Below are positions 10,905 to 21,276 of a DNA stretch of 64,000 nucleotides, in pieces. Origin of the DNA: Hibiscus mutabilis (Eukaryota > Streptophyta > Magnoliopsida > Malvales > Malvaceae); assembly GCA_019671005.1 (NCBI GenBank), contig CM033738.1, forward strand, positions 19,122,202 to 19,186,201, in the 5' to 3' direction. Within the stretch, counting starts at the first letter, position 1, and each line of letters starts with the position of its first letter. Position numbers and translations under genes: made by a program. Below the pieces are notes generated by a model. That model was not told where the DNA came from. It made no database searches and worked only from the letters and a program-made list of their open reading frames with translations.

Positions 10905-11403
10905 CTAACATAAAATAACTGCACATAACATGATGCATAAACATAAATAAACTTCGTTACAACCCGTCACCCTCTGATGATACTTAAGAAGCGTTTCATC
11001 ATGATCTTTGTATTCGCTTAGCAATTGTTTAGCTACAAGCTGAAATTCGTTGAATATTTGTAGGGATTTGACCTTAAGCCTTACCGCGAGCTCTAACCCT
11101 ATTATTAAAGCTTCATACTCTGCCGCATTATTGGATAAAGCAAACACGAAGGTGAGCACATATTGCCATTCTTGTTTTTGTATTGGGTGCGCACAACAGC
11201 ACACCTGCTCCTGCTCCATTGATAGCTACTGATCCATCCACATGTAGAGTCCAAGGTTGGGCATTTGTAGCTTGTTCTTGTTCGACCCCAAGGGAAAGTT
11301 GTTGTACCTCATGATTTTTCTCACCAGTGCATGCGTCTTCAGGAATTGGCCAGAACTTGGGCCTTGATTGCCTTTCAAGCTCTGTATTCAATTCCAAGTT
11401 CAC
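10905..11403 (-). pseudogene. Tat-like second RNase H domain (broken)
   Basis: Minus-strand reading gives PWTLHVDGSVAINGAGAGV (first catalytic Asp) at about 11230-11260 and NNAAEYEALIIGLELA (catalytic Glu) near 11090-11130. It then continues with LQIFNEFQLVAKQL to about 11020, with a frame change near 11150. This resembles the extra archaeal-type RNase H found between the first RNase H and integrase in Tat elements. It would degrade RNA in RNA-DNA hybrids. In the LQIFNEFQ segment Asn stands where an Asp of the DSQL motif is usual, so the active site is probably damaged as well. Confidence 0.8.
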
Positions 11404-12592
11404 TAAGCTCTGCTCCCCATTTTAACATCTACCCCTGAACATCTACCTTCCCTAACACATCTTTGAAGGGTTGATTAGTGAGGACAACTACCTGATGTGC
11501 TTGAAAGTAGTGACGAAGCTTTCTGGATGTCGTTACCAGAGTAAAAACTAATTTTCCACTCTTTTGTACCGCTTCTCTATTGACTCTAGGACTCCACTGA
11601 TGTAATAGACTGGTCTTTGAACATCTTTTTCCTGTCAGACCAATACTGCTGCTACATTTTCGTTAGTAGCTTCCAAATACATGAGTAAGGTTTCCCAATT
11701 TTAGGCACTGCAAGGATGGAGGCTAGCTAAATATTTCTTTAAATGATCGAATGCCTATTGACAATCTTTCGTCCATTGGAAATGACCGTTTAGGGCTTTA
11801 AAGAATGGGAGACACTTATCCACCAGCCTGGATACAAATCTGTTTAATACGACCACCTTGTTGTTTAGCCTCTAGATATCCTTTGTGTTTGCTGGTGGTG
11901 CCATACCTAGGATTACCTTTATCTTTTTCGGGTGTGCTTCGATGCCTCTTTTTGAAATTAAGAAACAGAGAAACTTTCCTGCCTCCACCGTGAAGGCATA
12001 CTTTTTAGGGTTAAGATGCATCATATACAGACGCAGAATGTCAAAAACTTCTTGTAGGTCTACCAAATGTTGCTCAAAAGAAGAACTTTTGGTTAGCATG
12101 TCATCGACGTAAACCTCCATATTTCTTCCTATTTGACATCAAAAAATTTTATTAACCAGCATTTGGTAAGTTGCTCTTGCATTTTGTAATCTAAATGGCA
12201 TTACTCTATAACAGTAAAGGCCATCTTCAATAATAAAAGGTTGTTTTTCCTTTGTCTTCCTTTGCCATTGCGATCTGGTTATATCCAAAAAAAATACGTC
12301 CATGAAACTCGTAAACTTATAACCCGCTGAGGCATCTACTAATCTATCAATGGATGGCAACGGAAAACAATCCTTAGGGCATGCCTTGCTAAGATCAGTA
12401 AAGTCTACACACATCCTCAACTTGCCACTAGATGTTTTAACCATGACTACGTTTGCTAACCACTGTGGGTACCTAGCCTCTTCAACGAAATCTGCCATGA
12501 TTAGCTTCTCTATTTCCTGTCTGATGGCTTACACGTTCTCTTTTAAAAATTTTCTTCTTTTTTTCGTACAGGCTTTGAGGCCGGGTTAACAT
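11404..12592 (-). pseudogene. Tat-like reverse transcriptase and first RNase H (broken)
   Basis: From 12592 leftwards the minus strand gives the RT fingers (ARYPQWLANVVMVKTSSGK, then CVDFTDLSKACPKDCFPLP). A damaged FMD motif follows, then PFRLQNARATYQ, the catalytic YVDD (in MEVYVDDML, near 12100) and the palm/connection (GIEAHPKKIKVILGM). Fragments near 11560-11700 (VYYISGVL, EKRYKRVE) are the first RNase H. The frame changes at about 12139 and 11872, and several stops follow. FSGYNQ is replaced by FFLDITRSQW, which indicates a local frameshift. Confidence 0.82.
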
Positions 12593-13370
12593 GCAGAGCA
12601 TGTTCCATGACGATCGGGTCTATTCCAGGCATGTTGGCAGTCGACCATGTAAAAACATCAGTGTTGTCCCATAATAGCCATACCAACCTTATTATACTCT
12701 GCTTGTCCAGGCCTGCTACAATTCTGGTGGTTTTTTCGGGCTCATCTGGGTGAATCTCCACCATTTTCATCGTTTCTACCGGCTCTAGCTTTTGGAGCTT
12801 TTCACTCTCCCTAAGGTCAAGGCTCTCAAGAGTCATCATAGCTTTGTTCACGACACTAATTTTGGGTCTTGTCCTTTTTGACAAAATTTTTCCTCTAACG
12901 TGGTTATGGCCTTTTTGTTCCTGAACTAAATGGAGTAAGAGAACACGACATTGTCTTGCTGCCTTTCGATCGGTCTGCATGGAACCTTCTCCTAAAGGTG
13001 TGGGAAACTTGACTTGTAAACAATAAGGAGCAACCGTCACTCTAGCCCTCCTCATGAGGGGTCTCCCAAAGAGACCGTTGAAGGCAAAGGGCTTGTTGAC
13101 AATAAAAAAATAGTTGTCTGCGTGATTTTATTGTCACCATCTCCTATAATTACAGGGAGTCAAATGAAACCCTCCACCTTAATGGGTTGGCCTCCAAACC
13201 CATATATCAAATTCGCCAACTTCAGTCCTGAGCTGGGTATTCTCATATGCTTAAATGAACTCCAGACTAACACCTCCACAGCGCTGCATATATCAATCAG
13301 GATATTTTTTAGAGTAAACCCAACTACCACAGCCGTGACAACAATCAAGTCGTTGTTTTCTTCCTCCTAG
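12593..13370 (-). pseudogene. Tat-like protease and linker to RT (broken)
   Basis: At 13160-13348 the minus strand encodes an aspartic protease-like stretch (VVGFTLKNILIDICSAVEV). The usual DTGSS reads DICSA, so the active-site pattern is altered. At 12543-13055 the linker reads YCLQVKFPTPLGEGSM and runs to HALHVNPASKPV, the conserved lead-in to the RT. Two frames are used, with a stop between them near 13060-13160. Gag would be expected upstream, but the LTR is reached within 240 bp. Confidence 0.7.
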
Positions 13371-13605
13371 ACATCGTCCTCTTCTTTTTTTTTTGAAAAT
13401 GATACTTGCCATGGCTTTTCTTGCCTCAGTCTCTTGGCCACTTCGGCCAAGAACGGCTTCACCCTTTGCATGTCAGTCCTGCGCTTAGAGCCCGATTGGA
13501 TCCATTCCTCATCCGACTCAATTAACATATTGGGGAATATTTGAGAATACTCTTGAAGAGAAAAAACCAAAAGTCGCGTATCCGATCCACGCTCACCGCA
13601 CCAAT
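13367..13605 (-). other. Leader of the Tat-like element with primer-site-like sequence
   Basis: Immediately inside the LTR, minus-strand bases 13588-13605 (ATTGGTGCGGTGAGCGTG) occupy the primer-binding position. I cannot assign the tRNA. An 86-codon open frame overlaps this leader and the LTR end, but only its distal part (KRRTDMQRVKPFL onward) looks like polyprotein sequence. I take it as the remnant joining leader to protease after gag was deleted. Confidence 0.5.
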
Positions 13606-14063
13606 TGTTGATGGTTAAAGTCAACAAGGATCGGAGACGATAGTCTAACGGTGATTCGGATGGTGATTCTTAGTGAAAGGGTGTCTGTTGAGCTTCTCTA
13701 GTGAAAAATAGTGTATCTTGTCTCTCGGGTCCCTCGTTTCTCTCGTTGCATGTCCTCTTTATACTGTTGGGACAATTGTCACGATCAGGTAGTCGTGGCG
13801 CATTGATTGGACCGGCTATGATGTGACATCATAGGTTTAAAATGTTACGTTCAGCGATCTCATACATTGTCACCTGATCGTTAGGCAGTATGTTGTTTGC
13901 AATCTTACTCGTTCACCCTGTGCTATGGAAGGTTCTAGCCAGATCATGGTCGACTGCATGCGATCGTCGGACATCCTCTGTGTGAGTTCGTTCGCAACCT
14001 CGTTTGTCCATCTAGGGTTGTATGACTTTGATACGTGGCGGTAGATATTTGTAGGTACTAACA
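13606..14063 (-). repeat. 5' LTR of the Tat-like element (458 bp)
   Basis: On the minus strand it starts TGTTAGTACCTACAAATATC and ends CCATCAACA, followed by the primer-site-like sequence. TG...CA ends and adjacency to the leader support the call. A TATA-like stretch on the minus strand (tataaagaggac, near 13750) may be its promoter. The partner LTR is not in the window, so the boundaries rest on one copy. Confidence 0.7.
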
Positions 14064-15034
14064 AATATCATATATTTTGTTATATGATTATCAAGTTAAT
14101 ATTTTTTATTTTGATATGTAACATCAATAACTTTAGGACAACAACTTTAACAATGTTACTAATTGAATTTAAATTTTTAAATTTTTAAAATAAAACAACT
14201 AAATTTCTAAAGAAAAAGTAAAAGAACTAAATTCTAAATGTACAGAAAATACAACGGACATCAACCATGTCAAAAGATGGGTTTGATTGATCTATTAGGG
14301 TGGACGGTCGGTTTAATTAATAGGAGATTCTTGTTCTTTAGTTTGATTGGATTGAATGAAATTGATAATAAAGTAACCGCCTGAATATATTTCATTTGGT
14401 TAGGGTGCTTATTGAATTTGAGGTTCAATAGATTTCATAAATTTATAATTCGAGCTTTTTCAGTATTTTCGACAATTTAACTTTCAGTTTCATTGTATCT
14501 CTGTATGTTTTGATTCTCCCTTGTAAGTGTCTGTAACTTGCAGATATAGCCGCTTAACTTAGTGTTCACTGTTCAGTCGATGAAATCTATATATTTCGTT
14601 CTTCTCTCATTGGAAATGCTATATTGTTTACCAGCATCTATGATTTGGAAATTGTAAATTATTATGAATTACGGTAAAGATAATAGAAAATAAACGATGT
14701 AAAATAAAACGAGACACACATTTAGATGGAAAACTCGGAAAAGGAAAAAATTCATGTGTAAAAGAGAGAAAATTCATTATAATGTTAAATATTATATGAG
14801 AATTATGATCATATAATTACTTCACTATAAAAGAAACTTTTAAATGTGTACTGATTAGATTTGATAGCCTCTTTATCGCTATAAATCTTCATTTTCTTCT
14901 CAAATATAATTCTTTACCGACCGAATCATACCGTAATTTTTTGGACATGATCAATATAATTCATGTGACAATCTCAAACACAAATGTTGGTACAAGAGTC
15001 ACGTTTTGATCAAGTTTTCTTCAACTAGTTTTAC
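14064..15034. other. AT-rich intergenic stretch upstream of the SDR pseudogene
   Basis: No open frame, element end or repeat is recognised. The last 150 bases probably include the former promoter of the SDR gene. Confidence 0.5.
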
Positions 15035-15042
15035 TATATAAA
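15035..15042 (+). promoter_or_regulatory. TATA box of the SDR pseudogene
   Basis: TATATAAA lies 80 bases before the ATG at 15122, with a pyrimidine-rich leader (CTCTCATTTCTTCCTGC) between. Spacing and sequence fit a plant core promoter. Confidence 0.55.
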
Positions 15043-15121
15043 TCTCACGACGAATCAAAAACAATTCCCTCTCATTTCTTCCTGCTTTCTTCTTGATATA
15101 AGATTTCTAATAAGAAAAAAG

Positions 15122-16042
15122 ATGAGCAACGTTGCTTCTTTGATTTCACCCTTAGAAGGTATTGAATTACTTACCAAATTGGTTGTATATATACAACAAT
15201 TGGACATACCAAACTCTATTAGTTTCATTATCTCTGGAGCTTATTGCTATGTAATTTGTTGCATTTTGTTGTGGTTTAATTTCAGGTTAGCAGGGAAAGT
15301 GGCGATTATAACAGCATGCCTTTTCCATGAGAATGGTGCCAAGGTCGTGATCGCTGAAATCCATGACAACAAAGGAGAAGCCCTTGCCAATAAGCTCGGC
15401 GAAAGTGCTTGCTACATTCACTGCGACGTGACGAACGAAGACGATGTCCGGAACCTCACCGACACCGCGACCAGCAAGTACTAAAAACTCGATTTAATGT
15501 ATAGCAATGCAGGCATCCTAGACCGATCCTTGAGCACAATTTTGGACAACACTAAGCCAGAAATAGACCAAGTTCTTGGGGTGAACCAGGTGGGTGCTCT
15601 CCTAGGAGCCAAACATGCAGCCAGGGTGATGATCCCACAGCGCAAAGGGTGCATACTTTTCACTGCTAGTGCATGTACTGCAATGGCAGGGCTGCTATCG
15701 GGCCATGCCTATGCAGTGTCGAAATATGGAGTTTTGGGTCTGACTAAGAACTTGGCAGCTGAGCTTGGCCAACATGGGATAAGAGTGAATTGTATATCGC
15801 CTTATGGAGTTGCAACTCCGATGACTGTACCGAATGAAGCCCAGGCTACGAACATTGAACAGGCACTAACAGCAATAGGGAATCTCAAAGGGGAAACTCT
15901 CAAGCCAGAGGGTTTGGTTTATGCAGCTTTATACCTGGCTAGTGATGAAGCGAATTATGTGAGTGGGCTGAACCTTTTTGTGGATGGAGGTTTCAGCGTT
16001 GTCAATCCTACCTTTATGAAGGCTTCTAACCTTATCCACTAA
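15122..16042 (+). pseudogene. Short-chain dehydrogenase/reductase pseudogene (secoisolariciresinol dehydrogenase/ABA2-like group)
   Basis: Exon 1 is 15122-15158 and exon 2 starts at 15294. A GT-AG intron of 135 bp joins LEG to KVA in frame, as in relatives. The product would be an NAD(P)-dependent classical SDR of about 270 residues, whose relatives oxidise terpenoid, lignan or xanthoxin-type alcohols in the cytosol. Retained features are DVTNEDDVRNL, SNAG (usually NNAG), TASACTAMAG with the catalytic Ser, YAVSK with the catalytic Tyr and Lys, RVNCISPYGVATP and LFVDGGFSVVNP. Two lesions are clear. The Gly-rich cofactor motif (TGGASGIG type) is missing: IIT runs directly into ACLFHENGAK. A TAA stop stands at 15482-15484 where relatives have Gly before KLD. 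The rest is well preserved, so inactivation looks fairly recent. The exact substrate cannot be named. Confidence 0.88.
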
Positions 16043-16638
16043 ATTTACTCTTTTGCTACATTTTATGGGTAAAATATTTGAAGAGCATATATAAGTACAC
16101 AAATTGTAGCCCTTCATGCTTTGTTTTAGGATATGTTTATATAGACAGGCTTTTGCATAAGCACCCTTATCCGCTCGTCATGTCCTTGAACGTGCATAGA
16201 TTGCTTGTCACCAGTTTCACGGTTGTTTCTAAGATGTTTGATGGTGTGGAAATGCAGCATTTGATTGTATTGAGAGACTGCAGTTTCTTTTTACTTTTTT
16301 TTTCTCTTTTCCCTTGCTTATTTTGTAGTATGAATGTATGGTACCCAAGTTTTCATGGTCCCTTTATTATATTAAAATTTAGATTTAATCCTAGTGCTTT
16401 AATTTCGCATAATTTAATCCTCTTATAATGTATTATATTTTTAAATAAGAGTAATTTGATAATTATTAACTGAGTTGGTATGATTAAACAGTGACACCAA
16501 ACTCCATTAGACTTTTAAATATAACAATTAATATATTTTTATAAAATAAATATAATTATTTCCAACCTCATTTTAAGCTATAACAGATTTTTTTTTTGTC
16601 AACAATGTAATAACTTCGTAGCTTAGTGATGTGGTTAT
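16043..16638. other. 3' flank of the SDR pseudogene, AT-rich
   Basis: This probably includes the former 3' untranslated region. Short open frames here show no recognisable domain. No element ends are seen. Confidence 0.5.
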
Positions 16639-16882
16639 TGTCACGCCTGAGTAAAAATGGGAACATTAATCCCACATCGAAAAGAAAAAGTGAGGTCTTG
16701 AGATATATAAGCGGTGGCAGTGCACATTCTATTAGACATGTTTTTGGGAAGAAGGTAATGACCCCACTCTAAATGGTATTAGAGCGATTATTTGATTGTT
16801 TGATTTCACGCAAAGCGCCCATGAGTGGGTTAGGTGGCGCTGCACATCCTATTAGACACCTCTTTTGAGAAGAGGATAATAA
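16639..16882 (+). mobile_element. TRIM-like small LTR element relic
   Basis: TGTCACGCCTGAG at 16639 opens a stretch of about 128 bp that contains a CCCACATCG block and a TATATAAG box and ends near ACCCCA (16766). Seven bases later TGGTATTAGAGC (16774-16785) matches the usual initiator-tRNA-Met primer site (TGGTATCAGAGC) with one change. After about 45 bp a second, diverged partial copy of the LTR-like block follows (CTGCACATCCTATTAGACA versus GTGCACATTCTATTAGACA). Short LTRs, a primer site and no coding space fit a TRIM. Boundaries are approximate. Confidence 0.5.
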
Positions 16883-17307
16883 CTAAGGGTCGTGATTGAA
16901 ATGAGAACATTTATTAATAACAATTATGAAAACTTTTAGATTTGTATATTAAAGTGCAAGTGTCTTGAAAAAAGTTGGTTGACTACTAATGTAGTCTACC
17001 GTTTTTTATTGGACTAAGTTATTTGATTGATTTTTTTTCATTAAAAAACCAAAGGTTAATTATTGTTGTTAATAAATTAGACTAATTAATAACCATATAA
17101 AAATTAAGTTATATCAAATTGAAATAGAAAGACTCGTTCAAAAATAAAATAAATTAATTAAATCTCAAATTTTAATATTGGAATGAGACAAAACTTATTG
17201 TTTGACTTTATTTTTGAAGCATTCATCGGGGATTTATATTCTATTAAATATTCAAACATGAAAATATTGTACTACTCAATTCAAAAGGTATAATGTCATA
17301 AAATACC
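16883..17307. other. AT-rich intergenic stretch
   Basis: No coding frame, terminal repeat or recognisable motif is seen. Confidence 0.45.
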
Positions 17308-17726
17308 AATAATGTTTGATAGAATAGTTATTTTAGCCTTTATTCTTTTTTTAAACAATTTTAACATCAACGTTTCATTTTAGGTTAAAATAACTCTTTA
17401 CGGATGAAAACTGTTAGTCAATTGACAATATATAACTTGAAATGACATTACAAACCTACATTGCAGTGCATGCCGCTATAGTAATATCATATAGACATAT
17501 GTGCTGACTTTACAAAATGACACATGAGTCAAAAAATAATTTTAAAAATTTGTATAAAATATAAATATTTTTTATTTTAACGTGTCAAGTTGTTTCAAGT
17601 TGTTTATCGTCAGTTGAATTACATTTTTCATTTATAAATGAGTTATTTTGACCTAAAATAAAATATTAAAAGATAAATTACTTCAACAAATATAAGTTAA
17701 AATGACTATTTAGTTATAATGTTACG
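17308..17726. mobile_element. MITE with long terminal inverted repeats (about 110 bp)
   Basis: The left arm (about 17308-17425) and right arm (about 17605-17726) are reverse complements with scattered mismatches. AGGTTAAAATAACTC in the left arm pairs with GAGTTATTTTGACCT in the right arm. The outer AATAGTTATTTTA pairs with TAAAATGACTATT. The 180-bp centre has no coding capacity. The class is uncertain: Mutator-like or another long-TIR MITE. Confidence 0.65.
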
Positions 17727-18096
17727 CCGATCAAAAACATTGTACATTCTATCCGGAAAATTTTCTTTCAACCAGGGTGAAATGAGCATTACCTCGAACG
17801 ATAACTCACCGCGCAGAAAAGTTCAACAAACAATTAACAGTAACATATAGACATTAATGATTGCATCAGGAGTGTAAATTTATAATTTTGCAAATATGAT
17901 TAAAATATGATCGAATATCCTATAATTATATTTAATAAAGCATTGTCAAAAAAATTATATTTAATAAATCAAAAAATAAAAAAATTATTAGCATTTATCT
18001 CTATTTATAAAAAAAATTACAAAGAAAGAAGTTTCATTATGTTTATTCCGATATTTAAAAATTTAAACATAATTGTTACATTAAAACCCTAATAGT
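17727..18096. other. AT-rich stretch before the LINE
   Basis: No supported gene is present. The 5' end of the LINE may begin in the last tens of bases, but no target duplication could be matched. Confidence 0.4.
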
Positions 18097-18305
18097 ATGC
18101 TGACGCAAGGAAACTCGCATGGGTTGCCCACGCCGAGATTGTATGAGGATTCCGGCGGACGGCCGTCAGATGGGGTGCCGAACATCCCTTTGCTTCCAAC
18201 GCTGGAGCGGCCAGCGTCGCCATCCCCTCTGGAAGGGCAGAGTGTGGTGAAGAAAGGACAGAATACCGAAGGGGGAGACATGGACCAGGAAGCGATGGTG
18301 ATGGA
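18097..18305 (+). pseudogene. LINE ORF1, N-terminal fragment
   Basis: The open frame from the ATG at 18097 gives a Pro/Gly/Ser-rich N-terminus (LPTPRLYEDSGGRPSDG) and ends in GGDMDQEAMVMD, where the Athila LTR begins at 18306. Low-complexity N-termini are usual for plant LINE ORF1. It is assigned to the LINE because the sequence right after the Athila complex, GQDEAMDV, continues the same acidic motif. It is GC-richer than its surroundings. Confidence 0.6.
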
Positions 18306-19866
18306 TGTTGCGCGTAATAAGTGCTACGCAATTGTGCAAGTATACACGTTGCAAGTTATAGTATAAAAGATATCATCTCCACATGGATTGGTGCCACTTC
18401 AAGAATCTAGTCTCTTGCACTGTAAAAAGTAAAAACACAAATAAAGGATTATAGGAGTTTTAACTAATAACTATTCTAGAAAGCAATAAAGTAAAAGAAT
18501 AGATGAGATCAATTGAGAGAGATAGGCCAGGTTATCGTGAGTTGAGGTGTGATAGCCGATTGGATCGTCTTGGTAAAAGAGTGCACGGGCAACTCAGTTG
18601 CCGTGGCAACTTGCACAACGGGGTTGCCTTGGCAACTAATCGATGGTTGCTTGGGCGACTAATTCGGCAACTACTTGGGCGTCTGGGCAGCAACCTTCAA
18701 GGTTCGGCAGAGCGTTCTTCAATGGTTTCTTCTTATCCCTAAGTCGAAACTCTAGCTACTTGTGCATGCCTTGATAATACATCCCTACGTGAATCAAGGG
18801 TGAACAACAACCAATCTTGCGCTCCTCTTATCTGTTGAAATCCTTAACTTATTCCTAAGCCGGATTAATCTTCACCATCAATAGATTGAATAAAGATCAT
18901 ATTCATTCGTTTCTTGAATCTAACTCTCCCGATATTAGATAAATAGATGAAATCACGAGATCCTCTCCCAATTCACTCGCAAACAAGAATAAGAACCAAG
19001 AATGAATAAATCTTGAATAGAAAAGTGCAAACTCTTATTACCTAAACAAAAACCAATAGTTTCTCACAACCACAAAACACAATAACCATAGCCAAATAGA
19101 TTTAGTTCATGGCTAGGTTCCAAAGAAACACAAGATAAATAATCCCTAGCATGAACCCAATCGAACAAGAAAGAAAAGGATGGAGAAGGAGGCTTGTCGA
19201 AATCCTCCTTGCCCTAGATGCCTGTCGAAAATTCTCTCCTCTTGCCCTCCTTGGACTTGTCGAAATTCCCCTCTCTTGCTCTCTATGGATTGTCGAAATC
19301 TCCCTCTTATTTATAGGGCTAGGTCAAAGTCCTTCTTTGAGGAGGAAGTTAAGTTGGAATTAAATTATCTTTAAAGAATATAATTATTTATTATAATTAT
19401 ATTCCTACTAGAACTTCTCCTATCTTCTTGGAATTTAATTCTTCTTTAATCTCTTCATAGAAATCAAATTCCTTTGGGATTGGGCTTTGCTCCACGTCAT
19501 CTTGGGCTTGTCTAGTCATCAATTTCGACTACCATATCACCTTTGCTCTTGTCGACAATTGCCCTGGCAACTGGCTCGGTGTCTCCTTCATGCATTGCCC
19601 TGGCAACTAGTTCGGCATATCCTTCATGTATTGCCCTGGCAACTAGCTCTAGCCTTGCTTTGGCAAGTGATCCTGCATATACACACAAAACACACCAAAG
19701 CATCATCTTTTCCCACAAAAACTACCAAGTTATGTAATCAAGCTCAACGATGGAAGGAAACATGGATTAATGCATGAATGGCTAATTATGCAACTAATAT
19801 GAGCCTAAGTCTAACAATAATATGAGTAAAAAGGGTAACAAAAATAGTACTTTTGAACACTTATCA
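18306..19866 (-). repeat. Athila LTR A (3' LTR of element 1)
   Basis: It is 1,561 bp. On the minus strand it begins TGATAAGTGTTC and ends TACGCGCAACA. It is closely matched by LTR B with few substitutions, so element 1 is relatively young. It contains a GC-rich block with repeated TTGCCNNGGCAA words (about 18590-18640 and 19555-19660). Minus-strand TATA-like TATAAATAAG lies near 19305-19320. Confidence 0.88.
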
Positions 19867-19876
19867 CACCCCAAAC
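19867..19876 (-). other. Polypurine tract of Athila element 1
   Basis: The minus strand reads AGTTTGGGGTG directly before the TGATAAG start of LTR A. The equivalent site next to LTR C reads GTTTGGGGG (about 30054-30062). Confidence 0.7.
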
Positions 19877-20147
19877 TCGAACTATTGCTTGTCCTCAAGC
19901 AATGCAAACTCATAATTACCTGCCAAGACTTCAATTTTCACAAACTTAGCTTTGAACTTGATTTCAATTCTCTGAACCGAGGCACAAAGTATGATTGGCT
20001 TTTTATTTTTCGGAAAACTTAGGAGTTACTCGGAATCAAACTATAATGCTTGTGAGTGTGTGCGGAGTTGTGTGCAAGTTGATTTTTCGGATTCTATGCA
20101 AACAAGAGGCTTTCAAATTACTTCATTGGGTTCTTTTTAACATGTTT

Positions 20148-20336
20148 TAACTAGAGCCAGTTTTGGGCACCTCTAGTTTTTTGTTTTTAGTTTTCTTAAG
20201 TTAATTTATTCGACTAGAGCCGGTTTCGGGCACCTCTAGCGATCAATTTTTTTAACACATACTAGAGCCAGTTTCGGGCACCTCTAGCGATCATTTTTTT
20301 AACACATGCTAGAGCCAATTTCGGGCACCTCTAGCA
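20148..20336 (-). repeat. Four interspersed 28-bp hairpin repeats, element 1
   Basis: Four copies of CTAGAGCCRRTTT followed by YGGGCACCTCTAG lie about 48-63 bp apart in the untranslated 3' region. The ends (CTAGAG/CTCTAG) are complementary, so each copy can fold. The spacers are AT-rich and related, not unique. A matching set of four lies at 30340-30530 in element 2. Confidence 0.85.
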
Positions 20337-20726
20337 TTCATCCAATTTTTATTCTAATCCCCCAATTTGTTAATTATCAACCTAAGTTCACTAGAATTCC
20401 TTAAATCAATCAAACCACAATAGTGTTTCATCAAATTTAGCATCATAGTAAAATTCTAAGTTTTTCCATGGTTATCCTAGAATAAAAATTCTGTCAATTA
20501 AGTGCATTGGCAAAGTCATCATCGGATATTCATCAAATCTAAGCAATTCTTGTTCCAACTAAAGGCATGGCAAGCAATTTATGTATCCTAAATGTAATAC
20601 TTAAGATGAATGTAACTAAACATGGTAACTACTAATAACAATCCCCCCAAACTTGAGTGAGGCATTGTCCTCAATGCATGCATGAAAGAAAAATAAAATA
20701 ACAAAAAATAAAATACATACGAGGAC
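20337..20726 (-). other. Noncoding 3' stretch of Athila element 1
   Basis: AT-rich sequence between the hairpin repeats and the third reading frame. It is closely paralleled by 30531-30930 in element 2. No gene is seen. Confidence 0.6.
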
Positions 20727-21140
20727 TTACTCCGAGAGTTCGTCATCGTAGATGATTAGTTTCCTTTTGGTCGGTATCTTGATTCTCTTGCTTGAACGCG
20801 ATGGTTGTTTTCTTGTTGCCAGTGGTGGAATCGATCCTCGTACGGGGTTGTCCTCATCGTCCTCTTCATCAATGTCATTGGCTTTTCGCTTGGAGGATTC
20901 AATTGGTGCGGTCTTTGTTGGTTCAATGGAGGACTCGTCCGAATCTGAAAAATCAGAAAATGATTCCGTAGGAGTTAATTCGGGCATAGGTGCTTTACCT
21001 TTGGCTTTTTCAGTGGTTGCCGGGATGTCTTTAGCTTTGCTTCCCGTGGCATCAGCTTGTGCAGGCACGATGTAGGTTGTCGTGGCAACTGCTTCATTGG
21101 TTGTCGGGGCAAGGATCTCGGCAGGAAATTTCCTTAGCAT
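20727..21140 (-). CDS. Athila third reading frame (short, unknown product)
   Basis: From the ATG at 21140 (MLRKFPAEILAPTT) the frame runs about 137 codons to a stop at 20727. The product is Thr/Ala/Pro-rich, then acidic (DSDESS, DEEDDEDN), and ends in a basic nuclear-signal-like segment (SSKRIKIPTKRK). An upstream ATG at 21284 is in frame, but the extra 48 residues are Phe/Leu repeats read from a GAAAAA-rich tract, so I prefer the inner start. Athila elements carry a third frame here, often called env-like. This one shows no clear transmembrane or envelope domain. Element 2 holds a diverged, shorter counterpart at 30934-31212. Its function is unknown. Confidence 0.5.
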   Translation of the reverse strand: MLRKFPAEILAPTTNEAVATTTYIVPAQADATGSKAKDIPATTEKAKGKAPMPELTPTESFSDFSDSDESSIEPTKTAPIESSKRKANDIDEEDDEDNPVRGSIPPLATRKQPSRSSKRIKIPTKRKLIIYDDELSE

Positions 21141-21276
21141 AGTGGTTGTGAGTCTTGTTGTGGAAAAGAAAACAAAGAAGACCTGGAAACTAAAGATAAT
21201 GAAGAAAAATAAAATATCTCCTAAAAATAAAAATAAAAAGGAAAAAGAAAAAGAAAAAATTGAAAGGAGAGCATGC

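Larger units (their letters stand above)
4689..14063 (-). mobile_element. Tat/Ogre-like Ty3/gypsy element (degenerate, split by a solo LTR)
   Basis: Reading on the minus strand from 14063 there is a 458-bp LTR, a primer-site-like sequence, a protease, RT, two RNase H regions, integrase and a 3' untranslated region with a 43-bp tandem array. The order protease-RT-RNase H-second RNase H-integrase marks the Tat branch. Gag is essentially missing: the protease lies within about 250 bp of the LTR. LTR2 at 5650-9245 is a later insertion, because its 5-bp duplication joins 5649 to 9251. The 3' LTR of this element is not seen. The chromovirus at 1-4688 lies where it would be expected and may have inserted into this element. 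All reading frames are broken by stops and frameshifts. Confidence 0.82.

Noticed and set aside
18503..18742. 79-codon + strand open frame, nearly identical at 27286-27525
   Set aside because: It lies inside Athila LTRs A and B on the antisense strand and is conserved only because the LTRs are duplicates.
20148..20336. Interspersed foldable repeats that look like a CRISPR array
   Set aside because: Spacers are related AT-rich sequence of variable length, only four repeats occur, and a second set lies at the same place in another Athila copy. This is a plant retrotransposon 3' region.
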